A stretch of 64,000 nucleotides of DNA from Arthrobacter sp. PGP41 (lineage in GTDB: Bacteria; Actinomycetota; Actinomycetes; Actinomycetales; Micrococcaceae). The notes beneath the pieces are model-generated. The model did no database searches. It saw only the letters and a list, made by a program, of their open reading frames with translations, and was not told the DNA's origin. Made by a program: the position numbers and the translations under genes. Shown here piece after piece: positions 34,177 to 43,118 of this stretch (position 1 is the first letter of the stretch; each line of letters opens with the position of its first letter). Where the stretch lies: positions 124,001 to 188,000 of the forward strand of contig NZ_CP026514.1 of NCBI RefSeq assembly GCF_002953935.1. Direction: 5' to 3'.

Positions 34177-34848
34177 TTGAATGCACTTCTTGCCCTGACC
34201 CCTGCGGAGGAGGAAGCTCCGTCCCAGGCCGAGGCAGCGTACCGGCAGCTGCGGGACAAGTTGATCATGCTGGAGATCCGGCCCGGGGAGCCCATCAATG
34301 ACGGGCAGCTGGCTGCGGAGCTCGGCTTCAGCCGCACTCCCGTGCGAGAGGCAATCAAGCGCCTTGAGGTGGACCACCTGGTGATCTCGTATCCGCGCCG
34401 GGGGACTTTCGCCACCAACGTCGACTTCACGGAGCTCGCCGACGTCTCCGAAATCCGGGAGTTGCTGGAGCCCCTCGCTGCCCGCCGCGCGGCGGACCGG
34501 GCGAGCGAAAGTATGCGGCGGGAACTGCTGCAGGTGGCTGATGCCATTGCCGGGCTTGAGCCTAGTCCGGGGGAGTCCCGCGACCTGATGCGCTACGACC
34601 TCATGGTGCACCGGCTGATCTACAAGGCCGCCGCCAACCCCCATTTGGAAGACACCCTGATCCGCTACGACAACCTGGCCACCCGAATCTGGTGCGTGGT
34701 CCTGGACAAGGTGCCCTCGGTAACCGGCCACATCACCGAGCATGTGGACCTGCTCAAGGCGGTGGCCGCCGGCGACGCCGATAAGGCAGGCGAGCTGGCC
34801 CTGCACCACGTCACCAGCTTCGAGGAAACCATCCGCAAGGTGCTGTAG
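34177..34848 (+). CDS. GntR-family (FCD) regulator, divergent from the sarcosine operon
   Basis: A 223-residue FadR-type regulator. The winged helix has PINDGQLAAELGFSRTPVREA, and an FCD domain follows with YDLMVHRLIYKAA and ITEHVDLLKAV supplying metal-type residues. Translation starts at TTG 34177 with GGAG seven bases before it; no ATG fits better. A TATGAT box at 34081 may be its -10. It most likely controls glyA-sox-sdaA-purU in response to a glycine-betaine catabolite such as sarcosine or glycine. Confidence 0.85.
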   Translation: MNALLALTPAEEEAPSQAEAAYRQLRDKLIMLEIRPGEPINDGQLAAELGFSRTPVREAIKRLEVDHLVISYPRRGTFATNVDFTELADVSEIRELLEPLAARRAADRASESMRRELLQVADAIAGLEPSPGESRDLMRYDLMVHRLIYKAAANPHLEDTLIRYDNLATRIWCVVLDKVPSVTGHITEHVDLLKAVAAGDADKAGELALHHVTSFEETIRKVL

Positions 34849-34998
34849 CCCAAGCCGCGCTACCGCCATTGGTTCCTTGCCCGATGTGCAGATTCACAAT
34901 GCCCCGGGCTGAAATGGTTGTCCGGTCCCAGTGCCTCCGGCACCCCGTCCTGAGACGATTGTGTACATCATTAATCCAAGCGTGAAGGACAAGCAGTC

Positions 34999-36282
34999 AT
35001 GAGCAACGGAGCCGTGCCCGAACCCGATCCCACGAAGTTCACGGGAGCTGACGCCGTGTTCCTCCAGGACTTCGCCACACTCAGCGCCTTTGGTGCCACT
35101 CCCGGCGGGGGTGTGGAGCGGCAGGCGGGTTCGCCGGCAGACGGGAAACAACGGGCCTGGCTGTCCGCCATCCTTCGCGACAAGGGGTTCAACGTATCCT
35201 TCGACCAGGTCGGAAACCAGTTCGGCCTGCTGGACGTGAACCCCGGTGCGCCATACGTGCTGGTTGGCTCCCACCTTGATTCGCAGCCGACGGCGGGACG
35301 GTATGACGGTGCCTACGGCGTGCTCGCCGCCGCCCATGCAGCATTCAGCCTCGCTGCCGAATGGCGTGCCGCAGGGACAATTCCCCGGTACAACCTGGCC
35401 GTCGTGAACTGGTTCAACGAGGAAGGTGCCCGCTTCAAGCCGTCCATGATGGGCAGTTCCGTCTACACGGGAAAGATGACACCCGAGGAAGCCCTGGCGA
35501 CGGCGGACCATGGCGGCACAACCGTTCGCCAGGCCTTGGAAGCAACCGCATCGCTGGGCGAGGGCACAGGGCCGAACGCAGCCTATGCCGCCGAAATCCA
35601 CATCCAGCAGGGCCGCAGCATGGAACGCGACGGCGTCACCGTCGGCGTCGTCGATTCCAACTGGGCGGCCAACAAGTACCAGTTTGAGGTCCGCGGCGAG
35701 CAGGCGCACACCGGCTCAACGGTCATCGCTGACCGGCGCGACGCCCTCCTGGGCGCGTCGATGCTCGTGGTCGCCGCGAGGGAAATCGCAGACCACTTTC
35801 CAGGCGGGGCCGTCCACACCTCGGTAGGCCAGCTTGACGTCTATCCCAACTCGCCCGTCGTCGTCCCCTCGCTGGTTTCCTTGCTCCTTGACCTGAGGTC
35901 GGCCGACGAGGAACTCCTCGCCGACGCCGACCAGATGCTCCACGACCGCATCGGCCAGATCGAGCGGGCTGCCCGGGTGGAGATCAGCAAGACGGGATCC
36001 CACTGCTGGCCGGTTACCCCTTACCAGCCGGAAGGAGTGGCACTGGCCGAAAAGACCGCTGCAAACCGCGGATTGGCCTATTCGCGGGTCAAGACGCTGG
36101 CCGGACACGACTCCACCAACCTGAAGGACATCGTTCCCACGGTGATGCTGTTCGTCCCGTCGGTGAAGGGCATCTCCCACAACGAGCACGAGTACACCAC
36201 GGACCAGGACATCATCAGCGGCCTGCACGTGCTCACCGACGTTGTCCGCAGCCTCTGCCTCGGGGAACTCGACCCCCGGTAG
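34999..36282 (+). CDS. M20-family Zn hydrolase, N-carbamoyl-amino-acid hydrolase/allantoate amidohydrolase type
   Basis: A 427-residue amidase that cleaves N-carbamoyl or related amides of amino acids. Metal ligands are His 92 (GSHLDS), Asp 103 (YDGAYG), Glu 141/142 (NEEG), His 201 (EIHI) and a C-terminal His in SHNEHE. The usual HIEQG motif reads HIQQG here, so one normally conserved Glu is Gln, although the neighbouring ligand His is kept. It is convergent with the ArgE-like gene and close to the amide-catabolic cluster. Confidence 0.85.
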   Translation: MSNGAVPEPDPTKFTGADAVFLQDFATLSAFGATPGGGVERQAGSPADGKQRAWLSAILRDKGFNVSFDQVGNQFGLLDVNPGAPYVLVGSHLDSQPTAGRYDGAYGVLAAAHAAFSLAAEWRAAGTIPRYNLAVVNWFNEEGARFKPSMMGSSVYTGKMTPEEALATADHGGTTVRQALEATASLGEGTGPNAAYAAEIHIQQGRSMERDGVTVGVVDSNWAANKYQFEVRGEQAHTGSTVIADRRDALLGASMLVVAAREIADHFPGGAVHTSVGQLDVYPNSPVVVPSLVSLLLDLRSADEELLADADQMLHDRIGQIERAARVEISKTGSHCWPVTPYQPEGVALAEKTAANRGLAYSRVKTLAGHDSTNLKDIVPTVMLFVPSVKGISHNEHEYTTDQDIISGLHVLTDVVRSLCLGELDPR

Positions 36283-36292
36283 GCACCACAAC

Positions 36293-36333
36293 ACGCAGAA
36301 GGCGCCCGGCCAATGGCCGGGCGCCTTCTGCGT
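36293..36333. terminator. Bidirectional hairpin terminator
   Basis: A perfect 19-bp stem (36293-36311 with 36315-36333) and a 3-base loop lie between two convergent genes. There is no T run on either side, which is common for actinobacterial terminators. Confidence 0.8.
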
Positions 36334-36343
36334 ACCGTAAGGA

Positions 36344-37618
36344 TCATGGTGCCTCGGTGACACCACACCAGTCGGCGATGAACAAGGCGATGGTCTTGGT
36401 CACCTGGCGGACGGACTCGATGTTCACACGCTCATCGAACCCGTGAATCGCCTCTGAGACGGGCCCGTAGACCAGCGCCGGGATCCCCGCGTAAAGGGTG
36501 AAAACCCGGCCGTCCAGGTAACCGGGCGTCGTGAAGCTCTGCAACGCCGAACCGAAGACAGCCTCGTGCGCCGTGGCCAGCGCCGCTTCCGCTTCCGATC
36601 CCTCCTCCAGGACGTAGCCCTCGGAGAAGAAGCCCGTCCGTTCGGCCGAGACAGATGCGCCCGCCCCGGCCGTCTGCAGGCACTCCAGGATCTCATTCCA
36701 CGCATCCACGGCCGGGACCCCCGGATACAGGGCTGCCCGGACATCGAACTCACACCAGGCCGGCACGCTTGAAGGCCAGTCGCCGCCGGAAATCATGCCG
36801 ATGTTGACGTTGATCGGATGGTCGGTGTCCTCGAAGTGCGGGTGGCTGCCCTTATCTGCGTTCCACTTGGCTTCGAGCTCCCGCAACGCACCCATGACGG
36901 TGTAGGCGGCGTCGATGGCGTTGAAGCCTGACGCCATCTCCCGTACATGGGTAGGCCTGCCGGAAACACGGACCCGGAACCAGATCACCCCCACGTTTGC
37001 CCGGACCAGCATGTTCTCTTCCGGCTCGGGGATGATGACAGCATCCGCGGTGTAGCCGCGCTGCAGCGCAGCCAGCGACCCGTTGCCTGTGCACTCCTCC
37101 TCCACAACTGACTGGAAGTGGATGGTCGAGGCCGGGGCGAAGCCGGCGGCCCGGACGGCGTCGAAGGCGAACAGGTTGGCAGCGAGCCCGGCCTTCATAT
37201 CACCGGCCCCGCGGCCGTACATCCAGCCGTCCTTCACCACGGCATTCCAGGGGCTGCGTTCCCACACCTGCTCAGGCCCGGTGGGAACCACATCGACGTG
37301 CCCGTTCAGGATGAGCGAACGGCCCTTTTCCTCCGGGGGAGTGTAGGTGCCCACCACGTTGGTCAGGTCCTCGAAGGCGACCGTGCTGGGACCGTAACCC
37401 ACATGCGAAGCGAGGGCTTCGCCGTCGAGCGTCCAGCGGTCCATGGCAAGTCCGCGGGCCTCAAACTCTGCGAACATCAGGTCCTGCGCCCCGGCCTCGG
37501 CTGTCCTCAGCGAGGGATGCCTGACCAGTTCCGCGGTGAATTCAAGCTGGCGGTCAAAAGCTGCATCCACGGCGTCGGTAATACGGCGCGCGGTTTCCGG
37601 GTTCAGCATGGGGCTCAT
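36344..37618 (-). CDS. M20-family deacylase, ArgE/DapE type
   Basis: A 424-residue dinuclear zinc amidohydrolase related to acetylornithine deacetylase. Metal motifs are NGHVDVVP (His/Asp), GRGAGDMKAG (bridging Asp) and SVVEEECTGNG (Glu pair, catalytic and ligand), and a later GFDERVNIESV resembles the family's C-terminal region. No arginine-biosynthetic genes are near, so catabolic deacylation of an N-acyl amino acid or similar compound is more likely. The start overlaps the stop of the transporter gene by one base (TAATG). Confidence 0.87.
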   Translation of the reverse strand: MSPMLNPETARRITDAVDAAFDRQLEFTAELVRHPSLRTAEAGAQDLMFAEFEARGLAMDRWTLDGEALASHVGYGPSTVAFEDLTNVVGTYTPPEEKGRSLILNGHVDVVPTGPEQVWERSPWNAVVKDGWMYGRGAGDMKAGLAANLFAFDAVRAAGFAPASTIHFQSVVEEECTGNGSLAALQRGYTADAVIIPEPEENMLVRANVGVIWFRVRVSGRPTHVREMASGFNAIDAAYTVMGALRELEAKWNADKGSHPHFEDTDHPINVNIGMISGGDWPSSVPAWCEFDVRAALYPGVPAVDAWNEILECLQTAGAGASVSAERTGFFSEGYVLEEGSEAEAALATAHEAVFGSALQSFTTPGYLDGRVFTLYAGIPALVYGPVSEAIHGFDERVNIESVRQVTKTIALFIADWCGVTEAP

Positions 37619-38943
37619 TACCGTACGATCGCTTTGTCCTTGACGCGGAGGCGCTCGCCGAAGAATCCACCGGCTGCGGTAATCAGCGACACGACGATCA
37701 GCAGCAGGGAAGCGGTCCAGGACGCTCCACCGGAAACACCGAGCAGGGCGACGGCGATCAGCGGCAGGAACCCGCTCAGGGCACCGGCCAGGTTGTAACC
37801 CAGCGCGACGCCGCTGTAACGCAGCTGGGGCGGGAACATCTCGGTCAGCAGGGCTCCTGTGACCGAGTAGGCCACGGAAAGCAGAGCGATGCCGAGAGTG
37901 ACGGCGAGGACGATGGCGAACGGATTGCGGGAGTCGATCATCCAGAAGAGCGGGAACGCTGCGGCAGCGGTCACGAGGCCGCCGATGAAGGTCATCCGTC
38001 CCGGGCCGACCTTCTCACTGATGCGGCCGATGACCAGGATGACGCCGATCTGCACGACGGCGGCGACCAGGGTGGCGTTGACCATGAGTCCACGGTCCAG
38101 GCCGAGGGTTGCGGTGCCGTAGCTGATGACGAAGGTAGTCATGATGTAGAAACCGCCGACGCCGAGGAAAGCGGCGGCGATAGCAACGATCAGCCGGCCC
38201 CACGCCTGACGGAAGACATCGACTGCCGGAATCTTGGCGCGTTCCTCCAGCTTGACCAGTTCACGGAAGATCGGTGATTCCTCAACCTTCAGCCGGATGT
38301 ACAGTGCGACCAGCAGCAGCGGGAATGCCGCCAGGAACGGCAGGCGCCAGCCCCAGGAATCGAAGACCTCGGAGGGCATGAGCAGTACCAGTGCGAAGGC
38401 GCCGGAGGACATCAGCGTGCCCACGGGCGAACCGACCTGCACCAGGGCGGCATACCGTCCACGCTTCTCAATGGGGGCGTGTTCGACGGCGATGGTCATG
38501 GCGCCGCCCCACTCACCGCCCACTGCGAGGCCCTGCACCAGGCGCAGGATGGCCAGCATGATGGGTGCGGCGAGGCCGATGGTGCCGAAATCAGGCAGCA
38601 CCCCGATAAGGCCCGTAGCCACGCCAATCGCGACGATGGTGATCAGCAGCGCCGGACGCCTCCCGACGCGGTCACCGATGTAGCCGAAGAGAACGGCGCC
38701 GAGCGGACGGGCAGCGAAACCGACACCGAATGTGGCGAAGGCTGCCAACGTTGCAGCCGTCGGATCCAGCGATGTGAAAAACAGCCGGTTGAAAACGATG
38801 GCTGCAGCGGTGCCGAAGAGGAAGTAGTCGTACCATTCGAGCGCAGTGCCTACGAAGGCCGCGCGGGCGATTTTGCCGGCGTCGGCTCCGCTGACAACTG
38901 GTACGGCTGCTTCTTCTTCCTGGGTGGCGTCATGTGGTTGCAT
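37618..38943 (-). CDS. MHS-family MFS transporter
   Basis: A 441-residue metabolite:proton symporter with 12 helices. Family marks are GTALEWYDYFLFGTAAAIVF at helix 1, the GYIGDRVGRRPALL loop and QGLAVGGEWGGAM at helix 4. It lies between the amidohydrolase and the deacylase in the same leftward operon and should import their substrate. The ATG is one base after the stop of the amidohydrolase gene. Confidence 0.9.
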   Translation of the reverse strand: MQPHDATQEEEAAVPVVSGADAGKIARAAFVGTALEWYDYFLFGTAAAIVFNRLFFTSLDPTAATLAAFATFGVGFAARPLGAVLFGYIGDRVGRRPALLITIVAIGVATGLIGVLPDFGTIGLAAPIMLAILRLVQGLAVGGEWGGAMTIAVEHAPIEKRGRYAALVQVGSPVGTLMSSGAFALVLLMPSEVFDSWGWRLPFLAAFPLLLVALYIRLKVEESPIFRELVKLEERAKIPAVDVFRQAWGRLIVAIAAAFLGVGGFYIMTTFVISYGTATLGLDRGLMVNATLVAAVVQIGVILVIGRISEKVGPGRMTFIGGLVTAAAAFPLFWMIDSRNPFAIVLAVTLGIALLSVAYSVTGALLTEMFPPQLRYSGVALGYNLAGALSGFLPLIAVALLGVSGGASWTASLLLIVVSLITAAGGFFGERLRVKDKAIVR

Positions 38944-38944
38944 G

Positions 38945-40624
38945 CTAGGTGCCTCTCAATGTGGGAGTGGGGTGGGACGATGCGGTGCTTTGGAGTTTCT
39001 CGATGTAGCCGTGCCCGAAAACGCAGGCGCCGTCGAGCAGGGTCGCCAGCACGCTGATCTGGCCGATCTCGTGGGGCGGTACGTCTGCGGGGTGGGCGGA
39101 AAGGAACACGAGATCGGCGAACTTTCCCGGTTCCAGCGTTCCCCGGCGGTCTTCCTCGCCTGCCATCCACGCGGTGTCGACCGTGTAGGCGCGCAGGGCG
39201 GTCCCGGCGTCGACCCGTTCCTGTGGGCTCAGCGTTGCGCCGCCGGAACTGGCGCGCGTCACCATGGATTGCATGCCCAGCAGCGGCGCCCCGGCCGCTA
39301 CCGGCCTGTCCGAGCTGCCGGGAACGCGTACGCCGGAGTCCAGGAAGGACTTGTGGCGGTACAGCCACGGCGTCCGCTCCTCGCCCACCGCGTCCACCAT
39401 GGTCTCGCCCACCTCATACAGGAAGTGCGGCTGCGGAACGGGTGTGACGCCCAGCGCTGCGAACCGGGGAAGCTGGTCCGGACGGACCATGCCGGCGTGC
39501 TCGATGCGGTGCCGCGCGTCGGGCCGAGCCAGCTTCCGGTGCGCGGCCTCAAAAGCGTCCAGCGCGACGTCGACTGCCGAATCCCCGATTGCGTGCGCTG
39601 CGACGTTCCAGCCGGAGCAGTGTGCGTCGATAATGCGCTGGGCCAGTTCCCCGGGGGAGAGCTGGAAGCTGCCGCTGCCGTGATCATGGTCGCAAAACGG
39701 CTCGCTTACTGCTGCAGTGCGGCCGATCAGGGAACCGTCGATGAATATTTTCATGGCGCCCAGCCGGATGTGGTCGTCCCCAAAGCCCGACGTGATGCCG
39801 AGGTCCAAGCCGAAGCTAATCCCGTCCGTGGCATTGGACTGGAGCGGGTGCAGGGCATCGCTGACGGCCATCATCTGGACCCGGGTTTTCAGCAGGCCCC
39901 GGCGTCGTGCTTCAACATAGGCAGCGAGTTCAACAGCGCTACGGCCGATCCAGCCCGACCCGATGCCGGCCTCCACAACATGCGTCAGGCCTTCGGAAGC
40001 GTAAACCTCGCTTGCTGCGCCAATCGCGTCCGCGAGGTCCGTGACCGGGTAAGGCACAACAAGCGCAGTGACCAGTTTCTGGGCCTGCTCCTCAAGCAAT
40101 CCGGTAGGCCCCCCGGAATCCTCCACCACCGTGCCGCCCTCGGGAACAGTCGCCGAGCCGTCCAGAACGCCCGTGCGATCAAGCACCTCGGAGTTTACGG
40201 CGCACATGTGCCCTGAGCGGTGCTTGAGCCATACGGCACGGCCGGGAGCGGACCGGTCCAGGCCGCTCCGGTGCGGATGACCCCCCAGGACGGTGTCGTC
40301 ATAACCCGATCCCACCACCCACGCGTCTTCAGGGAGACCGCGCGCGAAGCGGGAGACTGCGTCGTACAGTTCCTCGAGGGTCCGGCAGCCGGACAGATCG
40401 AGTTCGGCGAGGGACTGCCCAAACCACGCCATATGGTTGTGCGAATCACCAAAGCCGGGGACGACGACGGCTCCGCCGCAGTCAAGCGTCCGCCGAGCCG
40501 GGAGGTCCAGGACGTCGTCGTCAAACCCGATGATCCGTCCGTGGAGCACTCCCATGGCGTGGGCTGTTGAACGGGCATCGTCCATCGTGAAGATGCGGGC
40601 CTTGACAAGTTTCAGATCGAGCAT
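38945..40624 (-). CDS. YtcJ-like amidohydrolase
   Basis: A 559-residue member of the amidohydrolase_3 group in the metal-dependent hydrolase superfamily. The binuclear-metal motif HxH is seen in DSHNHMAWFG, later ligands in AAHAIGDSAVD and HRIEHAGMV, and the C-terminal beta-sandwich ends in GTLEPGKFADLVFLS. Characterised relatives deformylate N-substituted formamides, but the group is functionally mixed. It is the first gene of a leftward operon with a transporter and an ArgE-like deacylase, divergent from the PucR regulator. Confidence 0.87.
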   Translation of the reverse strand: MLDLKLVKARIFTMDDARSTAHAMGVLHGRIIGFDDDVLDLPARRTLDCGGAVVVPGFGDSHNHMAWFGQSLAELDLSGCRTLEELYDAVSRFARGLPEDAWVVGSGYDDTVLGGHPHRSGLDRSAPGRAVWLKHRSGHMCAVNSEVLDRTGVLDGSATVPEGGTVVEDSGGPTGLLEEQAQKLVTALVVPYPVTDLADAIGAASEVYASEGLTHVVEAGIGSGWIGRSAVELAAYVEARRRGLLKTRVQMMAVSDALHPLQSNATDGISFGLDLGITSGFGDDHIRLGAMKIFIDGSLIGRTAAVSEPFCDHDHGSGSFQLSPGELAQRIIDAHCSGWNVAAHAIGDSAVDVALDAFEAAHRKLARPDARHRIEHAGMVRPDQLPRFAALGVTPVPQPHFLYEVGETMVDAVGEERTPWLYRHKSFLDSGVRVPGSSDRPVAAGAPLLGMQSMVTRASSGGATLSPQERVDAGTALRAYTVDTAWMAGEEDRRGTLEPGKFADLVFLSAHPADVPPHEIGQISVLATLLDGACVFGHGYIEKLQSTASSHPTPTLRGT

Positions 40625-40737
40625 GGGCCTCGACGGCGGTCCTTTCCGGATACGGGCGCGAACTTACAGAACACCTCCTTCAATGGTGGGATGGATCACG
40701 TGGGGAAACAATGGACGAACACAGTGCAGTCCGGTCC

Positions 40738-40756
40738 TAGAATGGGCATATGCCCA
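40738..40756 (+). promoter_or_regulatory. PucR-gene promoter: -10 box overlapping a palindrome and the start codon
   Basis: TAGAAT (40738-40743) has its expected transcription start at or next to the ATG at 40750, implying a leaderless mRNA. The perfect palindrome TGGGCATATGCCCA (40743-40756) covers the end of the -10 box and the start codon. It is a good candidate operator for autoregulation and control of the divergent amidohydrolase operon. Confidence 0.6.
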
Positions 40757-41949
40757 ATACAGCGTCCGCGGACAGGACCCCGGCGTCTGCTGGAGCCGCC
40801 AGCCGCTCGGTGGTGTCTGACCTGGTGTCCGACTGCCTCGCCGACATCGACCGGATCGCGCACGAGTACCTTCTCGAGGTGCAGAAGATTGACGATTATG
40901 CAGCCTCTGCGGTGACTGCCCAGGATCTGGAAGAGACAGCCGTAGCCTCGATAGAGCTATTGCTGCGGCTGGTGGGAAGCCTTCCAATACCCGACCGGCT
41001 CGCGGGTATGTCCGACGCACTGGGACACCGCCGCGCGCAGCAGGGCCTGCCCTTGGAATCCCTGCTGCGCGCAGTGCGCATGGACTTCCGGGTGCTCTGG
41101 ACGGCAATGCTGGAGAAGGTTCCACCGTCGTCCCTGCCGGAGTTGACCAAGGATGCAGTGCGCGTCTGGGAAGCGGTGGAGTTCCACACCATCCGGGTGC
41201 ACGCAGGCTACCTCGATGAGCTCGCCAGCATGGCGCAGGAAAAAGAGACGCAGCGCGCGTTCCTCCTGTCGCGGCTGCTCAATTCGGACGGTAAGGATCC
41301 GCAGGTGCTGGGACAGGCTGCCCGCGCGCTCGGCGTGGCGCCGGAGAGCAACTTCATCGTTGCCGTTGCCGCCGAATACGCCCAGAAGGCATTCCGTGCG
41401 GAGGCGCTTCGTGCCGGTGCTGAACACTTCCTCCACGAGCGCGACGGCGCACTGATCCTCATTCTTGAGGACGTTCCCGCCCGGGCCGGACGGGAGCCGG
41501 AGGGCACCCGCCCGTGGTTGTCCCGGCTGGACTGCTTTGTGGCGCCTCCCGCCCGCTCCTTGGCCGACGTGCCCCGGATGCTTCGGATCGCCCTGGAATC
41601 GCTACCGGTGGTGACGCCGCAGCGCCCAGGTCAGCGGACGGTGCGTGAGGCATGGGGGCATGTTGCCATGACCCGGCTGGGAGAATACGGGACCGTCCTG
41701 GCGGACACCGTGCTGGGCCCGCTTGCTACGATCTCCACGCATGAACGTGACCGGCTGATCGAGACGGTCCAGGCGTACCTCCGTACCGGATCGGTGTCAG
41801 AAACTGCCGGGGAGCTGTACTGCCACCGAAACACTGTGCTGAACCGCCTTGCCCGGTTCGGGCAACTCACCAGCTTCGATCCCGCTAATCCCCAGGACGC
41901 CGCTACGGTAATTGCCGCTCTCCACGTCCTCTTCCCGGCATCAAGCTAA
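40750..41949 (+). CDS. PucR-family transcriptional regulator
   Basis: A 399-residue CdaR/PucR-type activator. An N-terminal helical ligand domain (about 1-160) is followed by a GGDEF-like linker and the C-terminal helix-turn-helix (AYLRTGSVSETAGELYCHRNT, about residues 341-361), the PucR signature. It is divergent from the amidohydrolase-transporter-deacylase operon. PucR proteins often respond to purine, allantoin or amino-acid-derived compounds, which fits the hydrolases nearby but does not fix the ligand. Confidence 0.87.
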   Translation: MPNTASADRTPASAGAASRSVVSDLVSDCLADIDRIAHEYLLEVQKIDDYAASAVTAQDLEETAVASIELLLRLVGSLPIPDRLAGMSDALGHRRAQQGLPLESLLRAVRMDFRVLWTAMLEKVPPSSLPELTKDAVRVWEAVEFHTIRVHAGYLDELASMAQEKETQRAFLLSRLLNSDGKDPQVLGQAARALGVAPESNFIVAVAAEYAQKAFRAEALRAGAEHFLHERDGALILILEDVPARAGREPEGTRPWLSRLDCFVAPPARSLADVPRMLRIALESLPVVTPQRPGQRTVREAWGHVAMTRLGEYGTVLADTVLGPLATISTHERDRLIETVQAYLRTGSVSETAGELYCHRNTVLNRLARFGQLTSFDPANPQDAATVIAALHVLFPASS

Positions 41950-41988
41950 GGAAAGGCGGACGCCGTCCGGGGCTGTAGCAGCTCTGGT

Positions 41989-43080
41989 TCAGGCGTGCGC
42001 CTGGGCCCGGACGGAGGCCCGTTCCACGGCGGGGCAGTGGATTTTCGCCACCCCGTCTGCCGCAGTCGCGGGTGCGTTGTCCGGCCCCAGCAGCATCCGG
42101 ACACCCGCCGCACCGAGTTCATAGTGGGGGAGTGAGACGGTGGAGAGCGGGGGGCGCAGATGGGCGGCAATGACTTCCTGGTTGTCGAACCCCACCACAG
42201 CCATGTCCTCAGGAATGGACAGGCCGTGCTCGCGCAGGCCGTCGTAGAGGCCCATTGCCATCCGGTCGTTGTAGCAGTACACCGCAGTCACGCCGCGCCT
42301 GAGGAGTTCCGGAGTGGCCCCGTAGCCGCCTTCCTGGTCCGGATAGGCCTCCAGCACCAGCTCCGGGTCAAACGGAACACCTGCCTTCTCCAGTGCTTCG
42401 CGGTACCCCTGGAGCCGCCCGTCCTTGGCCGGGGCGGGGATGGTGGCATTGATGAAGGCGATCTTCCGGTGGCCGTGCCCCAGCAGGATTTCGGTGGCCG
42501 AGCGGCCGCCCTGCACCTCGTCGGGCACCACGGCCCGGGTGCCGGGCTCCTTGGAGAAGCAGTTGACCAGGACGAAGTCGGCTTCCCGGAGCGGCGTCGG
42601 AATGTCCGTCTGGCGGTGGAACCAGGTGGAGTAGAGGATGCCGCGGACCTTGTATTCGAGCATCATCTGGATTGCGTCCTGCTCCAGTTCGCTGTTGCCT
42701 TCGGTGTTGGCGATGAGGAGGGCGTATCCGTGCTTCCAGGCCTCGTCCTGTGCGCCGTGGATGATCTGGCCGGCGAAGGGCGTGGTGGCAACTCCGTCAG
42801 CCACCAGTCCGATGAACCGGGACGTGCCGCTGACCAGCGTTTTGGCCATCGCATTGGGGCGGTAGCCCAGCGTCCGGATGGCGTCCTGCACCCGCCGGCG
42901 GGTATCGTCGGCAATCCGGGCGGCCTTCTTCTTGTTGACCACCAGGGACACCGTGGCCGTGGAAACTCCGGCCGCTTCCGCCACGTCGCGAAGGGTGACC
43001 GGGTGCGCGCGCTCCGGGGTTTTTGCTGCCGCGGAGGCTGCCGGGGCAGGCATGTCCGCCCCATTCTCCATTGAACTCAT
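41989..43080 (-). CDS. LacI-family repressor of the levan/difructose-anhydride module
   Basis: A 363-residue regulator. The helix-turn-helix is VTLRDVAEAAGVSTATVSLV (about 28-47), and the hinge region has YRPNAMAKTLVSGTS. The ligand domain is sugar-binding-protein-like (GHRKIAFINA, AVYCYNDRMAMG). I chose the ATG at 43080 with GGAGG upstream. It is the last gene of the operon whose promoter carries two of four related LacI operators, so it should repress itself, the transporter and the levan fructotransferase. Confidence 0.9.
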   Translation of the reverse strand: MSSMENGADMPAPAASAAAKTPERAHPVTLRDVAEAAGVSTATVSLVVNKKKAARIADDTRRRVQDAIRTLGYRPNAMAKTLVSGTSRFIGLVADGVATTPFAGQIIHGAQDEAWKHGYALLIANTEGNSELEQDAIQMMLEYKVRGILYSTWFHRQTDIPTPLREADFVLVNCFSKEPGTRAVVPDEVQGGRSATEILLGHGHRKIAFINATIPAPAKDGRLQGYREALEKAGVPFDPELVLEAYPDQEGGYGATPELLRRGVTAVYCYNDRMAMGLYDGLREHGLSIPEDMAVVGFDNQEVIAAHLRPPLSTVSLPHYELGAAGVRMLLGPDNAPATAADGVAKIHCPAVERASVRAQAHA

Positions 43081-43118
43081 CTGCCCTCCTTGAGGAGTAT
43101 ATCCACCCGCTGTTGCCG

